Assembly (NCBI GenBank): GCA_963818505.1
Contig: CAWFSJ010000005.1
Coordinates: 124,001-188,000 of the forward strand
DNA from: JADKAV01 sp963818505
GTDB lineage: Bacteria; Actinomycetota; Actinomycetes; S36-B12; UBA10799
Direction of reading: 5' to 3'
Length of the DNA stretch: 64,000 nt
Shown here: piece after piece, positions 39,266-48,966 of the stretch
How positions within the stretch are numbered: the first letter of the stretch is position 1
How the letters are laid out: each line of letters begins with the position of its first letter
Position numbers and translations under genes: made by a program
The notes under the pieces: generated by a model
What the model saw: only the letters and a program-made list of their open reading frames with translations
Told to the model about the DNA's origin: nothing
Databases searched by the model: none

Positions 39266-39364
39266 ATGACCGAAGTGTTCTTCACATCGCTGCTGGTTCT
39301 GGTGACGATCTTCATCGCCTGGTTCTCCATCTACGTCATCTACCGACTGTTCAAGAGCCAGTAA
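39266..39364 (+). CDS. 32-aa single-pass membrane microprotein
   Basis: ATG 39266 to TAA 39364 encodes 32 residues: a short polar start, one hydrophobic helix (about 5-27, with Trp and Tyr at its end) and a basic RLFKSQ tail. The nitrobindin GTG begins the very next base. TAGTCT (39253-39258) sits six bases before the ATG, as in leaderless actinobacterial mRNAs, and no ribosome-binding site is seen. Reality is supported by the exact abutment and good membrane topology. Confidence 0.6.
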   Translation: MTEVFFTSLLVLVTIFIAWFSIYVIYRLFKSQ

Positions 39365-39874
39365 GTGGATCTGCCAGACGAAGTCCTCCCGCTGTCGTGG
39401 TTGCTGGGCCAGTGGGTGGGGGTGGGGACCGGGCAATACCCGACCATTGCCGACTTCCGGTTCGGCCAGGAACTGTCGTTCACCTGCGACGGTCGGCCCT
39501 TCATCGCTCTGAACTCCCGGACCTGGATCCTCGACGACGAGGGAAACCGGACACGTCCCGGTGCTACGGAGTCGGCCTACTTCCGTCCGCGGCCGGACAA
39601 CGAGTTCGAGGCGGTGTTCGCGCACCCGACGGGCTTCGTGGAGGTCTGGCACGGCAAGGTGATCGTCTCGGACATCCAGGACGCGGTCATCACCCGCGCG
39701 AGTCTGGAGATGAACACCGACACGGTGGTGCGCACGCGCAGCGCCAAGGAGTACGTCGGCGGGCAGCGCCTCTACGGCTTGGCACCTGATGGCGATCTGG
39801 CATGGACGTTCGACATGAGCGCCATGGGAGTGCCTTTGACCAATCACCTCGCCGCCAAACTGAAGCGCGTGTGA
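39365..39874 (+). CDS. Nitrobindin-like FABP-family beta-barrel protein
   Basis: The 169-aa protein has the GxWxGxG opening LLGQWVGVGTGQYPTI (about 13-28) and ends in a barrel strand DLAWTFDMSAMG with a late LAAKLKRV. Nitrobindins bind haem and isomerise peroxynitrite; the proximal His is near the C-terminus in some members, here His162 of TNHLAAKL is a candidate. By position it matches Rv0813c. Its TGA overlaps the Fur gene GTG. Confidence 0.82.
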   Translation: MDLPDEVLPLSWLLGQWVGVGTGQYPTIADFRFGQELSFTCDGRPFIALNSRTWILDDEGNRTRPGATESAYFRPRPDNEFEAVFAHPTGFVEVWHGKVIVSDIQDAVITRASLEMNTDTVVRTRSAKEYVGGQRLYGLAPDGDLAWTFDMSAMGVPLTNHLAAKLKRV

Positions 39875-40284
39875 CCGACGAATTCGAGGCCAGACTCCAA
39901 CAGGCTGGCTACCGCCGGACAGGTCAGCGCCGCGAGATCTGGGAATCGGTGAGCCGGTTACGCCACGCCACCCCGGAGCAGATCGTCGCAGACCTCGACG
40001 ATGTCGACGCATCGACGGTCTATCGGGGCCTGGAAGTGCTCGTTCAGGTGGGGCTCATCACCCACACCCACATCGGGCATGGCCCACCGGTCTACCACGC
40101 CCTCGACCCGACGCCCCACCTGCACCTGGTGTGCCAGAGGTGTGGCGCACAGTCCTCAGCGCAGATAACTGCGGCCAGCGAATTGGTCGACGTCCTCCTG
40201 CGCGACCATGGTTTCGCAGCCGATCTGGACTACATGTCGCTGCCGGGAACATGTGCGGCCTGCAGGTCGGCCGGAACAACGTGA
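39871..40284 (+). CDS. Fur-family metalloregulator
   Basis: The 137-aa protein has a winged helix (YRRTGQRREIWESVSRL about 14-30; ASTVYRGLEVLVQVGLI about 45-65) and a dimer/metal part: HPHLHLVC-like PHLHLVCQRCG with CxxC (about 89-92) and CAAC near the end. Sensed metal (Fe, Zn) or peroxide cannot be told. The GTG overlaps the nitrobindin stop, and its own stop overlaps the YgfZ GTG, so nitrobindin-fur-ygfZ are co-translated. Confidence 0.87.
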   Translation: MTDEFEARLQQAGYRRTGQRREIWESVSRLRHATPEQIVADLDDVDASTVYRGLEVLVQVGLITHTHIGHGPPVYHALDPTPHLHLVCQRCGAQSSAQITAASELVDVLLRDHGFAADLDYMSLPGTCAACRSAGTT

Positions 40285-41267
40285 GCCCTGCGGAAACAAA
40301 CAGCGGTCCGCACGGTGTTACACCTGATATGACGCACTTCGGAGATCCTTTCGGCGAGCAGCGACTGCTTGCAGGCGGGAAGGGATGGGTCGGTCTGCCC
40401 GATCGGGCCGTACTGACCCTGACCGGCGCCGACCGGATCACGTGGCTCGACTCCTTGACCTCGCACCGGATCACACCGAACACCTCCACCCAAGCGCTGA
40501 TCCTCGACCCGCATGGCCACGTCGAGTACGACCTTCATGTGATCGACGAGGCCGGGACGACCTGGCTGATCGTGGACTCGGGCACTGCGGCGGCCCTGCA
40601 GTCGTTCCTGGACTCGATGCGGTTCTTCGCTGATGTGGCCGTGACCGACGTGACCGAGTTCCACAAGGTCGTGTGGATCCCCCGACGCGAGCCGTACGCG
40701 AACCACCCGACGTGGCTCGTGCCGCTCGAGTACGCAGGGCAGGGCGTAACACCCTCCGGTGAGGACCGCGGCGGAACGTCGGCCAAGTACGTACCCTCCC
40801 GCCCGGACCACCTAGTGGGTGCCGAGGTGATCCTGCCGCTCGACGTGACGCCCGAGGGACCCGAGTGCGGTCTGTGGGCCTGGAACGCGTTGCGGATCGC
40901 CGCCGGTGTGCCGGACCTGAAGGTTGACGCCGATCACAAGTCGTTGCCGCACGAGTTGGGCCTGATCGGACCTGCGGTGCACTTGGCGAAGGGCTGCTAC
41001 CGAGGACAGGAGACGGTCGCGCGACTGCACAACATGGGCCGTCCCCCGCGCAGGATCGTTCTGCTGCACTTCGACGGGGCGTTGCCTGATCCCGGTGCCG
41101 ACGTGCTGTCCGGGGAGAAGGTCGTGGGCCAGGTGACCTCGGTTGCCCAGCACTACGAACTCGGCCCGATCGGGCTGGCCACGATCAAGCGCTCTGTGCC
41201 ACTGGAGCAACCCCTGTACGCCGACGGCATCGTCGCCTCGCAGGAGCAAGTGGTTGCGGCCGCCTGA
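40281..41267 (+). CDS. ygfZ: Folate-binding YgfZ/GcvT-like protein
   Basis: The 328-aa protein has the YgfZ signature KGCYRGQETVAR (about 233-244) and an N-terminal GcvT-like FGDPFGEQRLLAGG. YgfZ supports Fe-S cluster assembly or repair with tetrahydrofolate. GTG 40281 is chosen for the GTGA overlap with fur; ATG 40329 would give a 312-aa form. The Fur regulator next to it suggests iron-linked control. Confidence 0.87.
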   Translation: MSPAETNSGPHGVTPDMTHFGDPFGEQRLLAGGKGWVGLPDRAVLTLTGADRITWLDSLTSHRITPNTSTQALILDPHGHVEYDLHVIDEAGTTWLIVDSGTAAALQSFLDSMRFFADVAVTDVTEFHKVVWIPRREPYANHPTWLVPLEYAGQGVTPSGEDRGGTSAKYVPSRPDHLVGAEVILPLDVTPEGPECGLWAWNALRIAAGVPDLKVDADHKSLPHELGLIGPAVHLAKGCYRGQETVARLHNMGRPPRRIVLLHFDGALPDPGADVLSGEKVVGQVTSVAQHYELGPIGLATIKRSVPLEQPLYADGIVASQEQVVAAA

Positions 41268-41304
41268 AGGTTTGACGGACACACGATTAGGGAAAGGTCA
41301 CAGC

Positions 41305-41535
41305 GTGATCACTATGTACTCGACTTCCTGGTGCGGCTACTGCATCAGGCTCAAGTCTCAGATGAAACGGGCCGGCCTCGACTTCACCGAGGTCAACATC
41401 GAGGAGAACCCTGAGGCCGCTGACTTCGTCGGCAAGGTCAACGGCGGCAACCATGTCGTCCCCACTGTCCTGCTGCCCAACGGCACCGCGATGACCAACC
41501 CGAGTATCAACGAACTACTGGCAGCGGTGAACTAA
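41305..41535 (+). CDS. mrx1: Mycoredoxin (Mrx1-like glutaredoxin)
   Basis: The 76-aa glutaredoxin-fold protein has WCGYC (Cys10, Cys13), FTEVNIEENPEAADFV and NGGNHVVPTVLLPNGTAMTN (about 44-63), all typical of mycoredoxin. It reduces mycothiol mixed disulfides; mshD nearby shows the thiol is made. GTG start preceded by GGAAAGG (41291-41297). The 262-bp gap downstream holds a family-2 repeat. Confidence 0.9.
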   Translation: MITMYSTSWCGYCIRLKSQMKRAGLDFTEVNIEENPEAADFVGKVNGGNHVVPTVLLPNGTAMTNPSINELLAAVN

Positions 41536-41581
41536 GGCGTGGCGGGGCGGCCGGTGACGAATTGACCACCGTCAGGAGGCT

Positions 41582-41767
41582 GTTGCTCAATTCCAGTTCG
41601 GGCGGCGAGTCGAAGGGAGCCGTCGGCGTACCTTTCTGGTTGGGCCGCAGGCTGAAAACCTCTTGATCAACCCATTAGGTACAGTTTTGCGCCCGAAATG
41701 TCCCAACGATGGTGAATTCGGCGTACCAGACAGGTTGATCTAGGGGGAGCGCCAACCAGATCGGTAC
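41582..41767. repeat. Family-2 repeat, leader plus full nested inverted repeat
   Basis: 41582-41625 repeats the leader seen at 20481-20524. The nested palindrome runs 41625-41767 (143 nt). Its outer arms are GGCGTACCTTTCTGGTTG (41625-41642) and 41749-41767. Its second arms are 41659-41682 (CTTGATCAACCC...GTAC) and 41721-41747. More diverged than the copy at 22941. No gene lies between 41536 and 41797. Confidence 0.75.
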
Positions 41768-41797
41768 AGGTGCCCCTGCACGCGGCCGGCGTTCCCA

Positions 41798-42379
41798 TCA
41801 GGTTGAGCGTGGGGCTCTGGGGCTGCGCCGGAAGCTGCTGACGAACCGGTCGTCTTCGATCCAGAACCGCCAGTGCCGGTCGGCGGCCTTGCTGACCCCG
41901 ACCCGGGGTCCGGTTACGACACTCACCAGGTTCGCGGCCGGCTCGAGCCGCAACCGCCCACTTCGCAGGTCGGATCCGCTGTCAGCCATGGTCACGCCCA
42001 GAGCCTGTCCCAACCGGCCCGGCCCGCGGGCCAGTTCACGCTGACCGCTCCGGCGTGCGCGTGCGATCTCGACTCCTTGCACAACCTCACCGGCCCGCAG
42101 CAGGACGCCGCCACCCACCCCTTCCGGGTGACAGACGACGTTCAAACACCAGTGCACCCCGTAACTCAGGTAGACGTAAGCGTGTCCGGGCGGGCCGAAC
42201 ATGACCGCGTTCTTGCTCCCCGGTCCGCGAAACGCATGGCTGGCCGGGTCCCGCTCACCTGCGTACGCCTCGACCTCCACGATGCGCACGACGACCTGGC
42301 CGTCGCCGATGGTCGCTCCGAGTAGGAGCGGCGCGACCTCCTCGGCGGGGTGCGTCAGCGCAGCGAAAAGGTCGGTCAT
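41798..42379 (-). CDS. DNA-3-methyladenine glycosylase (MPG/AAG type)
   Basis: The 193-aa protein matches the MPG family. VEVEAYAGERDPASHAFRG (about 34-52) holds the catalytic Glu, and HAYVYLSYGVHWCLNVVC (about 66-83) and LARGPGRLGQALGV (about 115-128) are signatures. It excises alkylated purines. ATG 42379; the longer frame is antisense to the neighbouring glycosylase gene. Divergent from an AlkZ-like gene 67 bp away. Confidence 0.9.
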   Translation of the reverse strand: MTDLFAALTHPAEEVAPLLLGATIGDGQVVVRIVEVEAYAGERDPASHAFRGPGSKNAVMFGPPGHAYVYLSYGVHWCLNVVCHPEGVGGGVLLRAGEVVQGVEIARARRSGQRELARGPGRLGQALGVTMADSGSDLRSGRLRLEPAANLVSVVTGPRVGVSKAADRHWRFWIEDDRFVSSFRRSPRAPRST

Positions 42380-42446
42380 ACAACCAGTCTGGACGTGCTG
42401 GCGGGGCATATCGGCGAACCCCCTCGCGGACGTGGAGGATGGCTTT

Positions 42447-43514
42447 GTGCAACTGACCCGGGACGAAGCCTTGACGATGCGCCTGGCCAACCTGAGGCTC
42501 AGCCAGCCGGGCAAAGGAGCGGCCGAACTCGCCGACTGGTTCGGCGCCCTGCAGGCGCAAGATCTGGCCAGTGGCAAATGGTCGCTCGGCGTGAGGCTAC
42601 CCGGAGCCACCGAAGCCGACATTGACGCCGCTTTGGCCGATGGCGAGGTCCTACGCACCTGGCCGATGCGGGGCACGATCCACCTGATCCACCCGGAGAA
42701 CGCCCGCTGGATGCTGGACCTGACCGGCCGTCGGGCGCTGAGTGGTGTGCAGGCCCGCTGGGAATTCCTCGGTCTCAACGCCGAGATCGTTGGCCAAGCG
42801 GCCGAGGTCCTGGGTGCCGCACTGAAGGGCAAACGTCTGACCCGCGCGCAGTGCCTGTCCGCTCTTGAGGCCGCAGGGATCGAGACCGGCACCGGCCGCT
42901 CGTACCACCTGCTTTGGCACACCGCGCAGATCGGGGTCACCTGCATCGGGCCGAACGAGGGGTCCGAACAGACCTTCGTGTTACTGGACGAGTGGGCGCC
43001 GAAGCAACGGACGCCCGACCGCGACGAAGCACTGGCGATGATGGCGCGGATGTACTTCCAAAGTCACGGCCCCACCACACGCCAGGACTTCCAAGGGTGG
43101 ACGGGTTTGACGGCCACCGACACGAAGAAGGCGGTCGCCGCAGCAGATCTGACCAGCGCCACTTTGGAAGGCCAGGAGGTCTTCTACGTCCCGGCGTCCT
43201 CGCCGGAGCCTCCTGAGGCCCTACTGCTTGCGGGCTTCGACGAGTACATGCTCGGCTACAAGGACCGCAGACTGTTCCTGGACCCAGTCGATGCCGAACG
43301 AATCGTTCCTGGCGGCAACGGGATGTTCCGCAACACTGTCGTGCAACGTGGCCGGGTGATCGGCACCTGGCAGCGCAAGGTCCTTTCCAAGACCACCCGC
43401 ATAACGATCACCAGCTTCAAGAGTCTGTCCACTGCCACTCGTGGCGCATTCGAAGCACCGGCCGCGCGGTACGCGGCCTACACCGGCAAGGACCTCGACC
43501 TGCGCTTCGACTGA
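42447..43514 (+). CDS. AlkZ-like winged-helix DNA glycosylase family protein (HTH_42)
   Basis: The 355-aa protein is of the HTH_42/AlkZ family. Near the start is a WFGALQAQDLASGKWSLG block, where QxQ-type residues are catalytic in YcaQ/AlkZ (here Q-A-Q). WPMRGTIHLIHPE (about 71-83) and DEYMLGYKDRRLF (about 265-277) are further family blocks. These enzymes unhook DNA crosslinks or remove bulky bases. GTG 42447 follows GGAGG by 8 nt. Pairing with MPG suggests an alkylation-repair unit. Confidence 0.82.
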   Translation: MQLTRDEALTMRLANLRLSQPGKGAAELADWFGALQAQDLASGKWSLGVRLPGATEADIDAALADGEVLRTWPMRGTIHLIHPENARWMLDLTGRRALSGVQARWEFLGLNAEIVGQAAEVLGAALKGKRLTRAQCLSALEAAGIETGTGRSYHLLWHTAQIGVTCIGPNEGSEQTFVLLDEWAPKQRTPDRDEALAMMARMYFQSHGPTTRQDFQGWTGLTATDTKKAVAAADLTSATLEGQEVFYVPASSPEPPEALLLAGFDEYMLGYKDRRLFLDPVDAERIVPGGNGMFRNTVVQRGRVIGTWQRKVLSKTTRITITSFKSLSTATRGAFEAPAARYAAYTGKDLDLRFD

Positions 43515-43576
43515 CACGCCCGGATGTGCTGGTGACCGCGTGGTGCGGCCGCTAGCGTCACGCGGGAGGAGGCCAC

Positions 43577-44710
43577 ATGTCCGACAGTGGTAGCCAATCC
43601 CCCGGGGGGCTGGAAGCTGGCACTCTGAGCGCGCCGATTTCGGGCTGGATGCGCAGGGCGATGGCACCGTGGAGCGCCCACGCCTTCATAGTGTTCATCG
43701 TCCTGGTGCTCAGCGCGTGGCTGGCGACGACCTTGCTGGGCAGAGTCTGGTACTTGCTCTGGTGGTTCATCATCGCGGCGTTCCTCTACTTCGCGCTGGC
43801 GCCGGCCGTCGACTGGCTGGTGGGCAAGGGCCTCAAGCGGGGCCTGGCCACCGGTTTGGTCATGCTCGGTCTCATCGTCGGGATCCTTACCTTGATCATC
43901 TCCATGACGCCGCTGATCATCAGCGAGACCGAGACCGCGATCAACGACATCCCCGCCATGGTCACCAACCTGAAGGACTTCGCGGCGCACTTCGGTGTCA
44001 ATGTCGACACGACCAGCAACAGCCAGCAGGTGCAATCGGCCCTTTCCACACTGCAAGGTCACCTGCCCGACATCGCCGGCGGTGCGCTCAGCGCGACGAG
44101 CGCCCTCATCGGCGGGCTGTTCGAGTTCTTCGTGGTCCTGCTGTTCACCTTCTTCCTACTGGCCAACCAGAACAAGTTCCGTCGGTTCATCCTGTCCTTC
44201 TTCACACCGGGCACCCAGACCTTCGTGGGGCAGGCGTGGGACATCGCCGTGTACAAGACGGGCGGTTACCTCTACTCGCGCATACTCACGTCGTTCCTCG
44301 CGGGATCCGTCATCGGAATCACGCTGTGGGCTTTGGACTGCCCCTACCCTTTGGCACTGGCCATCTGGTACGGGCTGATCTCGCAGTTCCTGCCCATGAT
44401 CGGGACGTACGTCGCCGCGGCTCTGCCACTGCTCATTCTGGCTCTGCGCGACCCGATGGACGCGCTGATCTTCTTGATAGTCCTGGCCATCTGGATCCCT
44501 TTCCAGGACTACGTGATCAGCCCACGGGTCTCCGCCAAGACCATGCAACTGGCCCCCGCCACCGCGTTGACCGCACTGCTCGCCGGAGGCGCCCTCTTCG
44601 GTGCGCTCGGCGCGTTCCTGGCACTGCCCGCCGCAGCTGTGATTCAGAGCATCCTCACCGCGTTCTTCCCCCGCCACGAGGTTCTGGAGAGTGCCGCAGG
44701 GCGGCAGTGA
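43577..44710 (+). CDS. AI-2E family transporter
   Basis: The 377-aa protein has about eight membrane helices and a soluble loop between them (about 115-160). The late PMIGTYVAAALPLLIAL-like run and ISPRVSAKTMQLAP (about 312-325) are typical of the AI-2E/PerM family. Members export diverse small molecules or act as sodium-proton antiporters; AI-2 itself is not implied. ATG 43577 lies 13 bp after GGGAGG. Confidence 0.82.
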   Translation: MSDSGSQSPGGLEAGTLSAPISGWMRRAMAPWSAHAFIVFIVLVLSAWLATTLLGRVWYLLWWFIIAAFLYFALAPAVDWLVGKGLKRGLATGLVMLGLIVGILTLIISMTPLIISETETAINDIPAMVTNLKDFAAHFGVNVDTTSNSQQVQSALSTLQGHLPDIAGGALSATSALIGGLFEFFVVLLFTFFLLANQNKFRRFILSFFTPGTQTFVGQAWDIAVYKTGGYLYSRILTSFLAGSVIGITLWALDCPYPLALAIWYGLISQFLPMIGTYVAAALPLLILALRDPMDALIFLIVLAIWIPFQDYVISPRVSAKTMQLAPATALTALLAGGALFGALGAFLALPAAAVIQSILTAFFPRHEVLESAAGRQ

Positions 44711-44727
44711 CTGCGCGAGGTCACTGC
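44704..44727. terminator. Hairpin containing both stop codons of AI-2E and methyltransferase genes
   Basis: GCAGTGAC (44704-44711) pairs perfectly with GTCACTGC (44720-44727) around TGCGCGAG. The TGA of the transporter lies in the left arm and the opposite gene's stop (TCA) in the right arm. Confidence 0.5.
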
Positions 44728-45302
44728 GCGACGGCCAGCACCACCGTGTCCAGTGCGATGGCACCCGCAACCCGGCGTTGCATCACCTGTGCGAAGTCGA
44801 TTCGCATGCCCTCAAGACCAGCCACCGTCTGTTCTACGGTGTAACAGACTCCCGGGTCCGGCGGTCCGCCGTGGCCGAGTTCCACATTGGACTTGTCATG
44901 GGCGATCACAAGCACCAGCCCATCGGGCTTGACCCAGTGCTGGATCCGGCGAAGCACGCGGGTCTGGAGGACGTCGGGAACCTGCAGATAGGACAGGAGC
45001 ACAAGGTCGACAGGGTAGGTCGGCTCGAAAGTCTCGGCATCGCTCACGACCGTTGCCAACTGCACCTGCGCCTCGAAGGCCATCCGCCGGGCCTTCTCGA
45101 GGCCGACCGCTGAGAAGTCGACCGCAGTGACGTCCCACCCCTGCCTGGCCAGCCAGACTGCGTTGCGGCCCTCGCCGGCGCCGAGGTCTATTGCAGAACC
45201 GGGCGTGAGCTCGCTTACGAACTGGGCCACGAACTGGTTCGGCTCCTGGCTCCAAACCAGCTCGGCGTCGCTGTACCTGGCGTCCCATCCCTGCGCGTCC
45301 AC
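44721..45302 (-). CDS. Class I SAM-dependent methyltransferase (TehB-like)
   Basis: The 193-aa protein has the SAM motifs AIDLGAGEGRNAVWLA (about 37-52), VTAVDFSAVGLEKAR (about 57-71) and LVLLSYLQV (about 99-107), closest in pattern to TehB/thiopurine methyltransferases. WDARYSDAELVWSQEPNQFV at the start is typical of this group. GTG start at 45302. A family-1 repeat lies 44 bp upstream. Substrate unknown. Confidence 0.82.
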   Translation of the reverse strand: MDAQGWDARYSDAELVWSQEPNQFVAQFVSELTPGSAIDLGAGEGRNAVWLARQGWDVTAVDFSAVGLEKARRMAFEAQVQLATVVSDAETFEPTYPVDLVLLSYLQVPDVLQTRVLRRIQHWVKPDGLVLVIAHDKSNVELGHGGPPDPGVCYTVEQTVAGLEGMRIDFAQVMQRRVAGAIALDTVVLAVAQ

Positions 45303-45345
45303 GCCCCCATTGAACCAGTGCCCGCCGTCCCAAGTGGGGCCGTTG

Positions 45346-45413
45346 GTTAGAGGTTGTGCTGTTGGTTAGCGCTTCAACGCGTGGATTTGCTAACGAACAG
45401 CACAACCTCTAAC
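45346..45413 (-). repeat. Family-1 68-nt nested inverted repeat, copy E
   Basis: The core is in the opposite orientation to copies A-D (CAACGCGTGG). Its spacers CTGTT and AACAG are complementary, so this copy forms a nearly perfect hairpin with 25-nt arms (24 pairs) and an 18-nt loop. It separates the methyltransferase and pgm start regions. Confidence 0.9.
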
Positions 45414-45481
45414 CAGGTCCAGATGTGCACCAACGGCCATCGGCCGGGAACGCGCAACCGAAGCCGACTACCCTGCCAGAC

Positions 45482-47103
<1,622 letters not shown>

Positions 47104-47107
<4 letters not shown>

Positions 47108-47733
47108 GCGCGATCGTGCTGGGAGTCGGACCGGGTTTGGGCATGGCCCTGGCTCGCGCGTACGCCGAGACCGGGCGACGGGTGGCTGTGGTGGCGCTGC
47201 ATCAGGAACAAGCAGACGAGTTCGCGCGCCAACTCGGCGGCGGCGCTGCCGGTTTCGCCGGAGACCTCGGCGACAGCGCACAGGTCAAGGCGGTCATTGA
47301 GCGGGCTGCTGCAACGCTCGGAGCCCCGGACATCGTGCACTACAACGCCTCCCTGCTGGTTGAGGGTGTCCCGACGGCTGTGCCTCTGGACGCGGTCGAG
47401 TCGGCCTGGCGGGTGGGGTGCCTCGGTGCGTGGGCAGCCTTACAGGCGGCTGTGCCCCTGATGGACGAGGGCTCGGCCTTCTTCGCGACGAACAGCGGGG
47501 TGTCTGTCGAGCCATGGTCAGGCGGCAGCGTCCTCAGCTCGGCGAAGGCGGCCATGCGCAACTTCATGTTCTCGGCAGCAGACGAGCTGCCGCACTTGAA
47601 CATCGCGATGATCACCATCATGGGTGTCATCAAGGAGGGCACCGACCTGTCCCCCGATGAGATCGCGCGCAACTTCTTGGCCCTGCTCGAAGAACACCGG
47701 CCGCCGGTGGAGACCTTGCTCCCACGGGCCTAG
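47104..47733 (+). CDS. SDR-family protein lacking the catalytic tyrosine
   Basis: The 209-aa Rossmann protein has the glycine motif GVGPGLGMALARAY (about 7-20) in place of TGxxxGxG. A NASLLVEG block replaces NNAG. Where YxxxK is expected it reads LSSAK: Lys is kept, but the position of Tyr is Leu. It may be a non-catalytic or altered SDR. Co-translated with pgm by a 4-bp overlap. Confidence 0.75.
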
Positions 47734-47742
47734 TTTGGACGT

Positions 47743-48132
47743 ATGCGAATCCTGGTCGTGCTGATTCTGGCGGCGGTGGCGGTGTACGTTCTGCTGCGGT
47801 TGCTCAGTGGCGGCGCGGCGCGCGTGGGCGCCAAACCGGCGCCGCGATCGCTGCCCCCGGTCGACAGTGGCGAGTTCGAGGAGCCAGCTGCGATCGCCAG
47901 CGGGCCGGACCGCGGTTTCGGGGTTCTCAGGCTCACACCGAGCCAGTTGATCTTCTCGGGCAACTCGGGGCGCATCACCACCCTCGAACGTCTGGACATC
48001 GTGGGAGTGGCCGCCACCAAGCAACTCCCCGACCACGACACCGTGAAGGCTGTGCTGGCCGTGTCCACTGGCGAAGGTGTGCACTACTTCGCCGTCGACG
48101 ACCCCGGCGCCTGGGAGCGACGCCTGCTCTGA
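47743..48132 (+). CDS. Membrane-anchored hypothetical protein
   Basis: The 129-aa protein has one N-terminal hydrophobic helix (about 2-20), a Pro-rich linker, and a soluble beta-rich domain (about 55-129) with GVLRLTPSQLIFSGNSGRIT, a pattern like PH/GRAM-type or other small beta domains. I cannot assign a family. It follows the SDR gene by 9 bp and is probably in the same operon. Confidence 0.6.
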   Translation: MRILVVLILAAVAVYVLLRLLSGGAARVGAKPAPRSLPPVDSGEFEEPAAIASGPDRGFGVLRLTPSQLIFSGNSGRITTLERLDIVGVAATKQLPDHDTVKAVLAVSTGEGVHYFAVDDPGAWERRLL

Positions 48133-48139
48133 GACCGGG

Positions 48140-48238
48140 CCCCGCGCGGTGGGCCCTTCCGTCCGCCGCCGGACCCGCCCGCCGGACCCCGCCCGCCGGA
48201 CCTCGCCCGCCGGGTCCCGCCCGCCGGATCCCGCCCGC
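48140..48238. repeat. GC-rich tandem repeat (about 15-bp unit)
   Basis: About five imperfect copies of CCCGCCCGCCGGACC run up to the left end of family-1 copy F. Unit ends vary (GGACC, GGACCT, GGGTCC, GGATCC). It lies beyond the hypothetical gene stop and has no coding sense. Confidence 0.8.
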
Positions 48239-48306
48239 GTTAGAGGTTGTGCGATTCGTTAGCAAAACAACGCGTGGATTCGCTAACCAACAGCACAACC
48301 TCTAAC
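48239..48306 (-). repeat. Family-1 68-nt nested inverted repeat, copy F
   Basis: Outer arms are intact; the core is in the same orientation as copy E (CAACGCGTGG). Spacers are CGATT and AACAG (mostly pairing). It is inserted between two different GC-rich tandem repeats, at 48140-48238 and 48319-48397. Confidence 0.88.
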
Positions 48307-48318
48307 CAGGACGCTCAC

Positions 48319-48415
48319 GGTCCGCCGCAGGCCCCCCGCAGCCGGTCCGCCGCAGGCCCCCCGCCGGTCCGCCGCAGGCCCCCCGCCAGCCGGTCCCGCC
48401 CCTCGCCCGCGGGGC
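48319..48415. repeat. GC-rich tandem repeat and hairpin after argA
   Basis: GGTCCGCCGCAGGCCCCCCGC occurs about three times with AGCC insertions (48319-48397; unit here split as GGTCCGCCGCAGG plus CCCCCCGC). Then GCCCC-TCGCCCGC-GGGGC (48398-48415) forms a small hairpin just past the argA stop on the minus strand. No gene in the 290 bp 48133-48422. Confidence 0.7.
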
Positions 48416-48422
48416 CAAACCC

Positions 48423-48914
48423 TTATAGCGTCAGCACCATGCGGGTGTTGCCCAGGGTGTTCGGGCGCACCCGTTCGAGGTCAAGGAATTCCGCCACACC
48501 CTCGTCCGGCGAGCGGAGCAACTCCTCGTAGACACGGCTCTCCACCCCGCGCTCCTTGAGTACCTCGAACCCGAAAGCCGCGAAGAAATCGGTCTCGAAG
48601 GTCAGGCAGAACACCCGCGCAACACCGAGTGCGCGGGCCCGGTCGACCAGGGCTGCCAGGATCGCCGAACCGATGCCGCGCCTGAACAAGTGAGGAAGGA
48701 CCGCCAAGGTCCGGACCTCTGCAAGGTCCTCCCACATGACATGCACCGCGCCGCAGCCGATGACCGCGCCGTCGTCGTCGGCTACGAGGAAGTCTGTGAC
48801 GTCCTCGTACAGCGTGACGGTCGCTTTAGAGAGCAGGCGTCGGTCTGGGGCGTACTGGTCGATGAGTTCGCGGATGACACGCACGTCCTGGGTTCGAGCC
48901 GGCCGGATCTGCAT
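48423..48914 (-). CDS. argA: Amino-acid N-acetyltransferase (short ArgA, Rv2747 type)
   Basis: The 163-aa GNAT protein has VRTLAVLPHLFRRGIGSAIL (about 68-87) with the acetyl-CoA loop, and FETDFFAAFGFEVL (about 108-121). It matches the short N-acetylglutamate synthase of actinobacteria, which starts arginine synthesis by acetylating glutamate. Arginine genes are not adjacent. It ends the long PH/panC/nadB operon, 52 bp after coaX. Confidence 0.8.
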   Translation of the reverse strand: MQIRPARTQDVRVIRELIDQYAPDRRLLSKATVTLYEDVTDFLVADDDGAVIGCGAVHVMWEDLAEVRTLAVLPHLFRRGIGSAILAALVDRARALGVARVFCLTFETDFFAAFGFEVLKERGVESRVYEELLRSPDEGVAEFLDLERVRPNTLGNTRMVLTL

Positions 48915-48966
48915 GCTTCCAGTCTTCCGCGCACGCGTGCTCGGCCGAGCAGCGGTGTCGACTTTG

